Below are positions 1-9,581 of a stretch of DNA of 64,000 nt, piece by piece. The translations under genes and the position numbers were made by a program. The stretch covers positions 4,384,001 through 4,448,000 of the forward strand of contig NZ_JRKM01000001.1 in NCBI RefSeq assembly GCF_000768065.1, given 5' to 3'. This DNA is from Aquabacterium sp. NJ1. GTDB taxonomy: Bacteria > Pseudomonadota > Gammaproteobacteria > Burkholderiales > Burkholderiaceae_C. Positions within the stretch are counted from its first letter, which is position 1. Each line of letters begins with the position of its first letter. Under the pieces are notes generated by a model. It did not search any database. It was not told the DNA's origin and saw nothing but the letters and a program-made list of their open reading frames with translations.

Positions 1-287
1 AATCAGCGGCGGCTGCTTTGCGTGACCCTGCCACCTTGCCTTCGGCGCGGGTGGTGGCGGCCATGCAGCAGGATCTGGCTGGTGGCCACGTAGGCTTCAC
101 GCTGGCACGTTCGGCGCAGACGCGCCACGCCTTGATGGCCCAGGCCTTGCCGGCCGATGTGCTGGCGCGTTTCGAGCAGCAGGCGCAGGCATCGCTGGTG
201 GAGCAGGCCAGCATCGAGGCCGCGGACACCTTGCCTTTTGAGGCCTTCCGCCAGGACTACATGTCGGCTTCACACCTGGTGGTGTGA
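1..287 (+). CDS. gshA: Probable glutamate-cysteine ligase, C-terminal end (partial)
   Basis: The reading frame is open from the first bases (first whole codon at 3) and ends at 287, so this is the 3' end of a gene that begins outside the window. The roughly 95 visible residues are helical. They carry a serine-alanine-arginine stretch early on and, near the end, a glutamine-x-x-isoleucine-glutamate-alanine-alanine-aspartate segment followed by PFEAFRQDY. I recognise this pattern from the tail of proteobacterial GshA, which joins glutamate and cysteine in the first step of glutathione synthesis. No catalytic residue lies in the visible part, so the call rests on this tail only. The gene converges on the membrane-protein gene that ends at 347. 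Confidence 0.55.
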   Translation, partial: SAAAALRDPATLPSARVVAAMQQDLAGGHVGFTLARSAQTRHALMAQALPADVLARFEQQAQASLVEQASIEAADTLPFEAFRQDYMSASHLVV

Positions 288-346
288 GCTGGCTGTCGGG
301 CAGGCTGGCGCCCTTGCGGTTCGTCCTTGCTGTTGGTCCTTACGGC

Positions 347-2131
347 TCACTTGCCCTTGTTGACGTAGCGCATCACGGCCTTGCCGATGTCGTACGAGGC
401 GACGGTCAGTGACTGCCCGGGTGCCGGCGGCGTGACCTGATACAGGCCTTCTTCGCGCCAGGCAAAGAAGCGCCAGTGGGCGTTGTCCAGCGAATCCGGG
501 AAGTGATAGCGCACCGTCCGGGGTAAGCCACCTGCGGTGAGCGCCTCCACCTCGGCCGTCATGCCGCCCATGCGAGCGGTGTCGCCCACCTTGAAGGGTT
601 GCAGGCGCACGTCGCGCGTGATCGTGCCCTTGAAGCCCGTGGGCACGTCCACGCGCAAGGTGGTGTCGTCCACGCGGGTGAGTGTCAGCGCCTGGTTATT
701 GGGCCCCAGGGCGTGCATGGTGGCCGGATTGTGCATGCCATGGTACTCACGGGTCACCGGGAAATAATAGGTGGCCTCCGCGGAGGGCGCATTCAAAAGC
801 AGGTAATGCAGACCGGAGTTTTCGCCGGCGTCAGGCAAGGCCAGTGCGCCCAGTGCTTCGCCCGAGGTGTTGATGGTTTTCATCATGGCGGATGAAACCA
901 GTTTGCCGACCGGAAACACCACCATGTGGATGAGGCCAATCAGCAGAATCAGGTATTTGGCAGAACCCCGTGCCCAGCCTGTCAATTGTTTGCGCTGCTG
1001 CCAGACCGGAATCAACACCATGGCCAGCAAACCACTGGCACCAATATCGGAATTCACCGTGAGGCGGTCAAACGGATAACCGGCACAGGCGGGCGCCAGT
1101 GCGATGATGGACGCTGCCGCATAAAAACGCACCAGGGTCGATTTGAAGCTACCCAGATAATGAATGGCATAAAACAAACCCAGCAATACCACAGTGGCGC
1201 CGCCCGCATACAGATATTGCACGGGCCGGTCGAGTTGCTCGAACATCACCGACGACACGCCATACCATTGCGCCAGCATCAGTGCGGGCAGGCGCAGCAT
1301 CAGGCTGGTGAGGAAACCTGCGGGGTTGGAGCTCGGGTCCACATAACCAGGCGAGCCAAAACTGCCATAACCCAGGTGGCTGTGGGTGGCCTTCCAGGCC
1401 AGCACGATCACGATGAAGGGCAGAAGGGCGCCGAAACGGTTCAACAGCGGCTTGCCTTGCTCGATGAACAGGGCATAGGCCAGCAGGTAGCCCATGGTCT
1501 GGATGGCAGCTTCGGCGCTGAACAGGCCCGTGATGAGGCTGGCTGCGGCAAGCACGCCGTACAGGGCTGATTGCCCCTGTCGCCAGCGGTGGTAGGCCAG
1601 CACGGTGAGCGCCAGCAATATGCCGCACAGCATCTGGTTGCGGCTGGCCAGCCAGGCCACGGCAAATACGTGCAGCATGTTGCCGGCAAAAAGCCAGGTG
1701 GCCGTGCCGGCTTGCCGGCGGTCGGTGTCCAGCTCATGAAAGAGTTTGCCGACCAGCAGAATCATCACCCCGTACAACAGCAGGTTGTGCAGGTGCATCA
1801 GCACGGGGGAATCTGGCCACCAGAGGTAATCCAGCTTCTGGCTCAGTTCGGCCAGCGGGCGCCAGAAGGCAATGCGCAAATGGTCGCTGGCCCACCAGAC
1901 GAGTTTGCCAGAATCCATCAATAACTGATTGGCTTGCTGGCTACCGTCTGCAAAAGTGAAAAGGCCGAAAAAGGAGCCCGGTTGCGCGTTGGTGGCGCGG
2001 CCTGTGAGCAGGGACCAGTGCAGATAATCATCGCCCATCAGGCCCATATTCATGGCCGGGGCGGTGAGCAGCATCCCGACCAGGGCGGCAAACCATATAT
2101 TCCAGCGGCCCGATATCAACTTTTCCAACAC
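347..2131 (-). CDS. Polytopic membrane protein, possible GT-C-type glycosyltransferase
   Basis: A 594-residue inner-membrane protein with about ten hydrophobic segments over residues 10-430, then a soluble C-terminal part of about 150 residues. After the first membrane helix comes an acidic motif, MGDDYLHW (about 32-39). In GT-C glycosyltransferases of the ArnT/PMT type, acidic residues in this first extracytoplasmic loop bind metal or act in catalysis. That comparison is inference; I cannot name the family. The start is GTG at 2131, chosen because AAGGAA lies seven bases upstream. A sigma70-like promoter is proposed at 2158-2185. It is transcribed away from the BAHD acyltransferase gene. Confidence 0.5.
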   Translation of the reverse strand: MLEKLISGRWNIWFAALVGMLLTAPAMNMGLMGDDYLHWSLLTGRATNAQPGSFFGLFTFADGSQQANQLLMDSGKLVWWASDHLRIAFWRPLAELSQKLDYLWWPDSPVLMHLHNLLLYGVMILLVGKLFHELDTDRRQAGTATWLFAGNMLHVFAVAWLASRNQMLCGILLALTVLAYHRWRQGQSALYGVLAAASLITGLFSAEAAIQTMGYLLAYALFIEQGKPLLNRFGALLPFIVIVLAWKATHSHLGYGSFGSPGYVDPSSNPAGFLTSLMLRLPALMLAQWYGVSSVMFEQLDRPVQYLYAGGATVVLLGLFYAIHYLGSFKSTLVRFYAAASIIALAPACAGYPFDRLTVNSDIGASGLLAMVLIPVWQQRKQLTGWARGSAKYLILLIGLIHMVVFPVGKLVSSAMMKTINTSGEALGALALPDAGENSGLHYLLLNAPSAEATYYFPVTREYHGMHNPATMHALGPNNQALTLTRVDDTTLRVDVPTGFKGTITRDVRLQPFKVGDTARMGGMTAEVEALTAGGLPRTVRYHFPDSLDNAHWRFFAWREEGLYQVTPPAPGQSLTVASYDIGKAVMRYVNKGK

Positions 2132-2157
2132 GACCCAATTCCTTGGAAAATAATTTG

Positions 2158-2185
2158 ATCTTACTCACGCGTACGTGTTAATCAA
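2158..2185 (-). promoter_or_regulatory. Possible sigma70 promoter with an inverted repeat in its spacer
   Basis: On the minus strand, TTGATT (2185-2180) and TAAGAT (2163-2158) are separated by 16 bases and lie shortly upstream of the GTG start at 2131. The spacer holds CACGCGTACGTG (2166-2177), in which CACG and CGTG are inverted repeats, a possible operator. The surrounding A+T content is higher than in the neighbouring genes. This is visual matching only. Confidence 0.3.
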
Positions 2186-2328
2186 TTCGAGTTTACCTTG
2201 ATTCATTCGCGGGTTTGAGTCGATTTCACGCAAACAGGGGGTGGGAAAGTCCTGCTCAGGGAGGCTTGGGGGTTCTGGAAAAATCCGCCCACCCCAGCCC
2301 CCATTCATTGACTGTTTTCGTACCCTGC

Positions 2329-3696
2329 ATGGCCAAATCGCGATCCACCCTGGTTCTGGAAAAGCGTGTACACGCCGGTGTGACCGCCTCGCCCCAATAT
2401 CTGTCGGGGCTGGACATGTTCCATTCCCACGCCAGCTTCCCGCTGGTGCTGGTCTACAAGCGCGGCCTGGATCTGGCGCTGCTTGAGAAAGGCCTGGTCG
2501 AGGCGCTCAAGCGCTATCCGCTGGTGGCCGGGCGCTACAAGAAGGATGCCCAGGGACAGGTCTACATCGACTGCAACGACGCGGGGGTGGACTTTCGCCT
2601 GCACCGTTGCGAGGGCCAGATGCCTTACGGCGAGGAAAACCCGCTGGGCAAGGACATCCTCAAGCACGTCAAGGTGCTGATGCCCTGGGCCATGGTCGGC
2701 AAGGACCGGCCACCGCTGCAGATCAATGTTCACCAGTACGAGGACGGCGGGGTGGTGCTGTGCTGCTATGCCACGCACTCGGTGTTCGATGGCGCCAGTT
2801 TCTGGAACTTCATGCTGGATTGGTCCAAGGCATGCCGGGGCATCGTGCTGGCGCCGCATCAGGCTTTGAACCGCCAGGTCATGATCGAGGCAGGGAAGGG
2901 TCAGGTCGACCCTGCAGCCTATGACCTGCTGGAAAAGCCCGGCCTGTTCAAGCTGATCGGCACGTTTGCCCGACTGGGCTGGCGCGCGGTGAAGGGCATT
3001 GACAGCGGCCTGTTCCGCATCTCAGCCGAGACGATCCAGGCCTGGAAGGCGCAATCGGCGGCGGCCTTGCCGGGCACGAATGTGAGCTCAGGCAACCTGG
3101 TGACCGCCTACATCATGAAAGGCATTTCGCCGGCCTTGCAGCCTGGTGTGGACCGCAGCGTGGGCCTGGTGATGGACCTGCGCTACAAGCGCGAGCTGAA
3201 TCTGCCGCAGGACTATTTCGGCAACGCCCTTTGTTATGCCGAGGCACGCTACACCCCCGAGCAACTGGCCCGCGAGAGCTTGCCCGTGCTGGCCCGGATG
3301 TGCCGGGCACCGGCCGAGCAGGTCAACACGGCGAGCGTGCAGCGCATGCTGGTCGACATGGAAACCTACAGGCAGAAGAAGGCGAACTGGCGGCTGCTGT
3401 TCAAGCCCACGGTCGAAACCTTGAAGGCGGGGCTGATCCTGAACAATTGCGTGCAGTTCCCGATCTATGACATCGACATGGGCAATGGTGCGCCGGACTG
3501 GTACGAGATGTGCCCGGCTACGATCCGCCTCTTGTTGATCGTGCCGACACCGACCAAGGATGGCGGCGTGGACCTGTTGTTGAGCGCGAGCACGGCCGAG
3601 CTGAAGTCGCTGCGGGCGCAGTTCGCCGCCGATGGCATCGACACGGCCTTGAGGCCCCGTCAGAAGGCGCCGGCGGACCTGGCCTCAGTGGGCTAG
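2329..3696 (+). CDS. BAHD-type (plant transferase family) acyltransferase
   Basis: A 455-residue protein, the usual BAHD length. It has the catalytic HxxxD motif as HSVFD (about 150-154), followed by a GASFW stretch, and a DFGWG-like motif as DMGNG (about 383-387) inside YDIDMGNGAPDW. The spacing between the two motifs is typical of the family (Pfam PF02458-like). BAHD enzymes move acyl groups from CoA thioesters to alcohols or amines; the motif histidine is the base. The N-terminal half has the family's LEKGLVEALKRYPLVAGRY segment. ATG at 2329 is preferred because the 38 upstream codons look non-homologous. No signal peptide is seen, so it is probably cytosolic. The substrate is unknown, and no biosynthetic cluster surrounds it. 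Confidence 0.8.
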   Translation: MAKSRSTLVLEKRVHAGVTASPQYLSGLDMFHSHASFPLVLVYKRGLDLALLEKGLVEALKRYPLVAGRYKKDAQGQVYIDCNDAGVDFRLHRCEGQMPYGEENPLGKDILKHVKVLMPWAMVGKDRPPLQINVHQYEDGGVVLCCYATHSVFDGASFWNFMLDWSKACRGIVLAPHQALNRQVMIEAGKGQVDPAAYDLLEKPGLFKLIGTFARLGWRAVKGIDSGLFRISAETIQAWKAQSAAALPGTNVSSGNLVTAYIMKGISPALQPGVDRSVGLVMDLRYKRELNLPQDYFGNALCYAEARYTPEQLARESLPVLARMCRAPAEQVNTASVQRMLVDMETYRQKKANWRLLFKPTVETLKAGLILNNCVQFPIYDIDMGNGAPDWYEMCPATIRLLLIVPTPTKDGGVDLLLSASTAELKSLRAQFAADGIDTALRPRQKAPADLASVG

Positions 3697-5232
3697 GCTG
3701 CCGTCGTTGGGTTTGATCGTGCGGGCGTAGGCCAGCAGGCTGGCGTGGTCCTCGGGCAGCAGGAAGCCCTGGCTCAGCAACTTGTCAGCGGCTTTCTTGT
3801 AGGCGTCGAAGTAGGCCTGGTCCGTCGGGTAGAGCTTGCGCACGACCTCGATCGGCAGCGGGTTGCGGCTGCCCCCGGCCATGCAGGCGTAGAACGACCA
3901 CATGCTCCACTGGCTGCTGGGGAAGTTGCTGTACATGCCGTGCTGTGCCAGCGGCACATCCAGATCGGGCAGGCGCAGGCCGCCCAGGGCATTGCCGTAT
4001 TCATCGTCCTGCACAAAACCCAGGCGCGTGCGCTGCATGCGGGGTGCGATGGGCGGCGCCTTGCCTTCGGTCACCCAGGTGCGCAGCGCGCGCAGGGCCG
4101 CGTGATTGAACAGCCTGGCGGGCAGGGTGTTGGTCGGCTTGCGGCAGTGCGGCATCTGCAGCGCCTTGCCGCTCAGGTCCACGGCCAGTGTCTCTTGCTG
4201 CATGTACTTGTCCAGGTGCGATGCGCCGGGGATCTCCCAGTGCCGCAGCGCGTTCGTATCCGGCGTGCGCGACAACTGCCAGCCCACCATCACTTCCATC
4301 TCGGTGGACACCTGCATCACCGGCGCTTGTGGCGTGGCGCGGTACTGCGGGCTGAAGTAGCGCGAGCCGGCAGTCGTCAGTGGCATGCCCACCGCAGCCG
4401 TGCTCATCAGGTAGAAGCCATCAAACGCGTGCGTCCAGGGCTGGAAGGCATTCAGGTAGGTGATCAGGTAAGAGCCCGATTGCGAATAACCCAGGGCAAG
4501 CAGGCGCACGGGGTGCTTGGCATCAGCCTGGCCGGCCAGGCCCCATTGCGGCGCAGTCTGGCGAATGAGCCTGGCCGCCTGCGTGTAGATGTCGAAGGAC
4601 TGGCCGTTGTTGTCTTCGGCGCGGGCCTGCGCATAGCGGGTGGGGTTCAGGCCTTTGAGAAAGCTCACGCTCTGTGCCTCGGCACTCACGCCGACCCAGG
4701 CATACCCTTGGCGCAGGATCTCGTCGCGGTTGAGCAGCCAGCCACCATCCAGGTCGAAGCTCAGCGCCGTGTTCATCCATTCCACCAGCACGATGCCGTT
4801 GAAACGGGCCGGGTCCTTGGGTCTGCGCACCAGGATGCGGGTCTCATAAGGTTGCGGCGGGTGGGCGGCCTTGACGCCCCACAGGCCGTCGTCATGCCAT
4901 TCGCCATCGGCCACATAGCTTTGGGCCTGGCCGCGCAGGCGCCATTCCTCTTCGCTGTAGCCCGTGGCGGCCAGTTGCGACTGGCGGCTGGAGCTGGCCT
5001 GGCCTTGGGTGAAGGGCAGCAGGCTGGCCAGGGGCGCTGGTGGCGCGGCTGGCGCAGAAGCCCGCGCCGGTGCCGAGGCCCATTCTGGCGCGGTGGCGGC
5101 CGGTGTCGTGGTGCTCACTGGTGGCCCGGCTTGCGCGCAGCCCACACCGATCAGGCTCAGCAGCAGGGCCGCATGGGCGGCACCCCTCGTGCGCCCCGCA
5201 AGGCGGTTGAGAAGGGCGCTTGCCCGTCTCAT
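3685..5232 (-). CDS. Secreted alpha/beta hydrolase of the Abhydrolase_10-like group
   Basis: About 515 residues starting at the ATG at 5232; the upstream alternative at 5259 would overlap the permease gene ending at 5241. A hydrophobic leader with ALLLSLIGVGCAQA suggests export, by signal peptidase I after AQA or possibly as a lipoprotein. A proline/alanine-rich linker follows. The nucleophile elbow is GYSQSGSYL and a late GASHLD supplies a likely catalytic histidine. NGIVLVEWMN followed by an NRDEILRQGYAWVGVSAE stretch is characteristic of the large hydrolases in PF20091. It is the last gene of the ABC-exporter operon and overlaps the 3' end of the BAHD gene by 12 bases, tail to tail. Ester or lactone hydrolysis is likely; the substrate is unknown. 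Confidence 0.75.
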   Translation of the reverse strand: MRRASALLNRLAGRTRGAAHAALLLSLIGVGCAQAGPPVSTTTPAATAPEWASAPARASAPAAPPAPLASLLPFTQGQASSSRQSQLAATGYSEEEWRLRGQAQSYVADGEWHDDGLWGVKAAHPPQPYETRILVRRPKDPARFNGIVLVEWMNTALSFDLDGGWLLNRDEILRQGYAWVGVSAEAQSVSFLKGLNPTRYAQARAEDNNGQSFDIYTQAARLIRQTAPQWGLAGQADAKHPVRLLALGYSQSGSYLITYLNAFQPWTHAFDGFYLMSTAAVGMPLTTAGSRYFSPQYRATPQAPVMQVSTEMEVMVGWQLSRTPDTNALRHWEIPGASHLDKYMQQETLAVDLSGKALQMPHCRKPTNTLPARLFNHAALRALRTWVTEGKAPPIAPRMQRTRLGFVQDDEYGNALGGLRLPDLDVPLAQHGMYSNFPSSQWSMWSFYACMAGGSRNPLPIEVVRKLYPTDQAYFDAYKKAADKLLSQGFLLPEDHASLLAYARTIKPNDGSLAH

Positions 5233-5240
5233 GCCGAGGA

Positions 5241-6410
5241 TCAGGCCTGACGCAAGCATTCGATGATGCTGAGCTGGCCTGCGCGCCAGGCTGGCACGAA
5301 GCCACCCAGGAAGCCCATCAGCAGCGCGAACGACATGGTCTCGATGCCGACCACCCAGGTCAGCTTGAAGCGAAACGCCAGCTCCGAGAACGTGGCCATG
5401 TTCAAGGTGGAAATGTTGACCGTCTGCATGACCGATGCCCCCGCCAGGCCCAGCAGGCCGCCCACCAGGGCCAAGCCGAGTGCCTCACCCAGGAAGGCGA
5501 TCAGCACGGCCTCGCGCCGGAAGCCCAGGGCGCGCAGCGTGCCGATCTCGCCAATGCGCGAGGCCACTGCCGCGAACATCGTGATCATGGCGCCCACGAT
5601 GGCCCCGATCGAGAAGATCACCGACAGGGACAAACCCAGCAGGGTGATGAACTTGGTCATGCCTTCGGACTGCTCGGCGTAGAAACGTTGCTCCAGCTTC
5701 ACGTCCAGCTGCAGCTGAGGGTCGTCGGCGATGGCCTTGGCGATGGGGGCAAAGGCTTCGGTGTTGGTCAGCTTGAAGACGATGGCCGAGTACACCGTGC
5801 GGCGGAAGGACTGCATCACCTGGTCGTTGTCGCCCCAGATCTCGGAGTCAAAGCCGCTGCGCTTGGCGTCGAAGATGCCGACGATGGTCCACTCGCGGCC
5901 CGCCATCTGCAGCGTGTTGCCCAGGCTGACGTTGGCAAAGCCCTTGGCCACGGCCTGGCCCACGATGATCTCGGTGGTGCCGGGGCGGAACATGCGGCCC
6001 TGTACCAGCTTGACCTGCGGCCGGATGGCCAGCCCGATCAGCGAGGTGCCGCGCATGGTCACGTTGGCCGTGTCTTCGGAATCGCGCTTGGGCAGGTTGT
6101 TGAGCACCACGGCTTCACGCGCCACCTGGCGCACGCCCTGGCTGTCGGTCATGATGCCGGGCAGCGCTTCCAGGTTGGACGCCTGTGCGCGCAGGATGGC
6201 CGAGTTGATCTCGGTGCCGGAGCCCTTGCGCAGCACGATCACGTTGTCGGGCTGGCCGGTGGCCACCATGGTTTCCTTGATGCCTTCGCTCATCATCAGC
6301 ACCGTGGCGAACACGAAGACCACCAGGGACATGCCGCCCGCCGTCAGCACCGTGGTGACGCGGCGCACCCAGAGGTTGCGCATGACATAGGACAGGGGGA
6401 TGGCTCTCAT
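5241..6410 (-). CDS. ABC transporter permease, FtsX/MacB-like (second of two)
   Basis: 389 residues with the FtsX/MacB layout. There is one N-terminal membrane helix (about 18-38), a large extracytoplasmic domain (about 40-260), then three helices near the C-terminus. Between the helices lies the EIGTLRALGFRREAV segment, the usual coupling helix that contacts the ATPase. It follows the first permease with a 13-base gap and probably forms a heterodimer with it. MacB-type systems use this fold to drive transport or lipoprotein movement through mechanotransmission rather than by a central channel. Substrate unknown. Confidence 0.85.
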   Translation of the reverse strand: MRAIPLSYVMRNLWVRRVTTVLTAGGMSLVVFVFATVLMMSEGIKETMVATGQPDNVIVLRKGSGTEINSAILRAQASNLEALPGIMTDSQGVRQVAREAVVLNNLPKRDSEDTANVTMRGTSLIGLAIRPQVKLVQGRMFRPGTTEIIVGQAVAKGFANVSLGNTLQMAGREWTIVGIFDAKRSGFDSEIWGDNDQVMQSFRRTVYSAIVFKLTNTEAFAPIAKAIADDPQLQLDVKLEQRFYAEQSEGMTKFITLLGLSLSVIFSIGAIVGAMITMFAAVASRIGEIGTLRALGFRREAVLIAFLGEALGLALVGGLLGLAGASVMQTVNISTLNMATFSELAFRFKLTWVVGIETMSFALLMGFLGGFVPAWRAGQLSIIECLRQA

Positions 6411-6423
6411 CTGATGTCCCCGT

Positions 6424-7584
6424 TCAGGCCACGTGGCGCAGGCCCTGGACGATGTCGATGCGCGACATCTTCCAGGCGGGCCACATGGCCGCGATGATGC
6501 CCACGATCATCGCCGCGATGGCCTGGTAGATCATGGTGGTCTGCGAGACCTCGAAGACCTTGAACACATTGTTGGTCTGCATGAGGAAGCCTTGCGCCAG
6601 AGGGAAGGTCATGCCGATGCCGATGGCGCCCCCGATGAAGGCGATCATCATGCTCTCGCCGAACAGCAGCTTGACCACAAAGCCCGGCGAGAAGCCCAGG
6701 GCCTTGAGCGTGGCGTACTCGGCCAGGCGCTCGCGCGCGGTCATGGTCATGGTGTTGGCCATCACGGCCATGATGATGAGGATCACCACGAAGCTCACGG
6801 CGCGGATGGCCATCAGAATCGCGCGGCTCATGGACACCACGCCCAGCTGGAAGGCTTTTTCGGTCTCGGTGCGGGTCTCGGCCACGGAGTTCTTGAACAG
6901 TTTGTCGATCTCCTGCGAGATGACGGAGGCGCGGGCCGGGTCCTTGATGCCCACCATGAACAGGCCGACCTGGTTGGCCGCGTTCGGGCCCAGGCGCTTG
7001 CGCACGCTCTGGTCGATCAGGTTCCAGTGCATGAGCATCAGGGTTTCATCAAAGCGGGCGTCCTTGACGGTGTAGATGCCGCGGATGTTGAAGGTCCAGT
7101 TGCCCGGGTAGATGGTGCCGCTCAAGGGGATGGTGTCGCCCACATGCCAGCCAAAGCGCTGCGCGGTCTTGCGGCCCAGGATGACGCCCTGGCGGTCGGC
7201 CATGAAGGCGGCCTTTTCCTCTTCGCTGATGTTGAACTCGGGGAACAGCTCGAAGTAGCTGTTGCTGTCGATGGCCATGCGCGCGAAAAAGTTGCGGCGG
7301 TCGATGTAGATGCCGCCGAACCAGTTCATCCAGGTCACGCCGGTGACGCCGTCGATCTTCTTGATCTTGTCGGCGTAGTAGACGGGCAGGGGGTAGCCCA
7401 GCGAGATCGCGCTGCGGGTGATCAGGCGGGTGTTGGAGGTGCCTTCAACGCCGGCGTACCAGGCGTCCACGATGGTCCTGAGCAGGCCGAACGCGCTGAT
7501 GGCCACGATCAGCCCGACCATGGTCAGCAAGGTGCGCAGCTTGTGCCTGAAGGCGTTCTTCAGGAGGAGCTTGAAGAGGAACAT
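6424..7584 (-). CDS. ABC transporter permease, FtsX/MacB-like (first of two)
   Basis: 386 residues. An N-terminal amphipathic start ([21 protein letters not shown]) leads into the first membrane helix. A periplasmic domain spans about 45-265, and three C-terminal helices surround the [16 protein letters not shown] coupling segment. It lies 22 bases after the ATPase gene and 13 before its partner. The two permeases resemble each other in plan but not closely in sequence, which favours an obligate heterodimer, as in split MacB or LolCE-like exporters. Confidence 0.85.
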   Translation of the reverse strand: MFLFKLLLKNAFRHKLRTLLTMVGLIVAISAFGLLRTIVDAWYAGVEGTSNTRLITRSAISLGYPLPVYYADKIKKIDGVTGVTWMNWFGGIYIDRRNFFARMAIDSNSYFELFPEFNISEEEKAAFMADRQGVILGRKTAQRFGWHVGDTIPLSGTIYPGNWTFNIRGIYTVKDARFDETLMLMHWNLIDQSVRKRLGPNAANQVGLFMVGIKDPARASVISQEIDKLFKNSVAETRTETEKAFQLGVVSMSRAILMAIRAVSFVVILIIMAVMANTMTMTARERLAEYATLKALGFSPGFVVKLLFGESMMIAFIGGAIGIGMTFPLAQGFLMQTNNVFKVFEVSQTTMIYQAIAAMIVGIIAAMWPAWKMSRIDIVQGLRHVA

Positions 7585-7606
7585 GTACTACCTGGCCTCG
7601 GCTCGC

Positions 7607-8323
7607 TCAGTGCGCATCGGCGCCCGGGTCGTCCACCAGCACGCCCTTTTCCAGGTGGATCATGCGGCTGGCACGCGAGGCGGCCTTGGGGTCGTGGGTC
7701 ACCATCACGATGGTCTTGCCCAGATCGCGGTGCAGCTCGTCCATGAGCTTGAGCACTTCTTCACCGGTGGCGCGGTCCAGGTCGCCGGTGGGTTCGTCGG
7801 CCACGATGAGGGTGGGGTCGGTCACCAGGGCGCGCGCAATGGCCACGCGCTGTTGCTGGCCGCCAGAGAGCTCGTTGGGGTAGTGGTCCATGCGGTCGCT
7901 CAGGCCCACCATGGCCAGGCACGCCTCGACGTGCGCCTTGCGCTGGCGGCGGCTGAGGTTGGTCAGCAGCAGGGGCAGCTCCACGTTCTCGTAGGCCGTG
8001 AGCACGGGCATGAGGTTGTAGAACTGGAAGATGAAGCCCACGTTGGCCGCGCGCCAGTCTGCCAGCGCGCTTTCGTCCAGCGTGGCGATGTCCACCCCGT
8101 TGATGAGGATGCGGCCGGAGCTGGGGTGGTCGATGCCGGCAATCAGGTTGAGCAGGGTGCTCTTGCCCGAGCCGGAGGGGCCCATCAGCGAGACGAACTC
8201 GGCCTTGCCGACTTCCAGGTTGATGTCCATGAGCACGGGGATGGGCTGGCCGCCCCGTGTGTAGGTCTTGCTCAGGTGCTCGATGCGGATGACCGGCTCG
8301 CGCACGACGTTGTTGTCACTCAT
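7607..8323 (-). CDS. ABC transporter ATP-binding protein, MacB/LolD-like
   Basis: 238 residues from the ATG at 8323. The frame is open further upstream to 8440, but that would overlap the membrane-fusion gene and has no homologous look. Walker A is GPSGSGKST, the signature is [15 protein letters not shown], Walker B is [12 protein letters not shown], and the H-loop is VMVTHDP. The sequence [24 protein letters not shown] is typical of the LolD/MacB/FtsE branch that pairs with FtsX-like permeases. It energises the two permeases encoded directly downstream. Confidence 0.92.
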   Translation of the reverse strand: MSDNNVVREPVIRIEHLSKTYTRGGQPIPVLMDINLEVGKAEFVSLMGPSGSGKSTLLNLIAGIDHPSSGRILINGVDIATLDESALADWRAANVGFIFQFYNLMPVLTAYENVELPLLLTNLSRRQRKAHVEACLAMVGLSDRMDHYPNELSGGQQQRVAIARALVTDPTLIVADEPTGDLDRATGEEVLKLMDELHRDLGKTIVMVTHDPKAASRASRMIHLEKGVLVDDPGADAH

Positions 8324-8342
8324 GAGTCGATGCGAAGCTGGT

Positions 8343-9581
8343 TCAGGAAGTACCGAGGTTGACGCGCGAGCCATTGCGCAAGGTGGCAGGCGGCGTGGCC
8401 ACGAGCTTGTCGCCAGCCTTGATGTTGCCGCTGACCTCACGCAGGTCGCCCAGCTTGCGCAGGGGCTTCACGGGTACTTCTTCCGCGACATTGCCGCCAC
8501 CATCGACCGCCTTGATGCGGTAGACCACGGCGCCACCATCGCGGTTGACCAGCGCCGTGTTGGCCACGGCCATCACGGGCTCCTGGTCGGCGGCGGTGAT
8601 GTCCTGGGACAGGAAGCTGACCTTGGCGCTCATCTCGGGCAGGATGCGCGGGTCGAGCTGGTCAAAGCGGATCTTGGTCATCACGGTGGCCTTGGCGCGG
8701 TCCACCGTGGGCACGATGCCGGCCACATGGGCACGGAAGCGGGCCGAGGGCAGGGCGTCAAGCGTGACTTCAACCGGCTGGCCCACCTTGGTCTTGGACA
8801 GGTTGCCTTCGGACACGTCGGCTTCGACTTCCAGGGTGCTCATGTCGGCCATGGTGACCACGGCACCTTGCGCGCCTGCGGCGCTCGACATGGGCGTGAT
8901 GATGTCGCCCACGTTGGCGTTCTTGACCAGCACGACGCCATCAAACGGGGCGCGGATCTCGGTGTAGTCCAGGCCGACCTTCTGGGCCTTCAATTGGGCC
9001 TGGGCCTGTTCCATCGCCGCTTGAGCTGCCGCCACAGAGGCGAACGCAGCCTTGTTCTTGGCCAGGGCGTTTTCAACTGTCTGCGGCGAGACGAAGCCTT
9101 GGGCTTCCAGGCTGCGGGCACGCGCCAGGTCCGCACGGGCCTGGATCAGCTGCACAGTGGTCTGCCTGACGTTGGCTTCTGCCTGGTGCACGGCGGCTTC
9201 GGCGCCCAGGATGGCGGCCTTGATGTCACTGGCGTCCAGGCGTGCGATCAGGTCGTCCTTCTTCAGGTGCGAGCCTTCGCGGGCGTTGAGTTCGATCAGG
9301 CGGCCAGAGGCCTTGGAGGCCACCGCGGCGCGGCGCTGGGCCACGACATAACCCGATGCGGTCAGCTGCACGTACTGCTGCGAGGGGGTGCTCATCACCA
9401 CGGCGGTGCTGCCGACATCGACCGTGCGGGGTACGAAGTAGTAAGCGGCGGCACCTGCGGCCACGACACCAGCCAGCACCCAGGGCAGGATGCTGGTTTT
9501 TTTCTTTGCCGAAGCCTGAACGCCTCTGTCGATCTTGAGCTGGGAAAGTGCCGAGGGAGCGGCGGCGGGTACATCAGTCAT
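8343..9581 (-). CDS. Periplasmic adaptor (membrane-fusion) protein, HlyD/MacA-like
   Basis: 412 residues. A short cytoplasmic N-terminus precedes one membrane helix (about 32-50). The first half of a barrel/lipoyl domain (ASGYVVAQRRAAVASKASGR) follows, then a long coiled-coil hairpin rich in alanine and glutamine (about 120-190), and then the return lipoyl strand IRAPFDGVV. It is the first gene of the five-gene operon, and its ATG at 9581 has no strong ribosome site. Such adaptors link an inner-membrane exporter to an outer-membrane channel; no TolC-type gene is present here, so a shared TolC is assumed. Confidence 0.88.
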   Translation of the reverse strand: MTDVPAAAPSALSQLKIDRGVQASAKKKTSILPWVLAGVVAAGAAAYYFVPRTVDVGSTAVVMSTPSQQYVQLTASGYVVAQRRAAVASKASGRLIELNAREGSHLKKDDLIARLDASDIKAAILGAEAAVHQAEANVRQTTVQLIQARADLARARSLEAQGFVSPQTVENALAKNKAAFASVAAAQAAMEQAQAQLKAQKVGLDYTEIRAPFDGVVLVKNANVGDIITPMSSAAGAQGAVVTMADMSTLEVEADVSEGNLSKTKVGQPVEVTLDALPSARFRAHVAGIVPTVDRAKATVMTKIRFDQLDPRILPEMSAKVSFLSQDITAADQEPVMAVANTALVNRDGGAVVYRIKAVDGGGNVAEEVPVKPLRKLGDLREVSGNIKAGDKLVATPPATLRNGSRVNLGTS

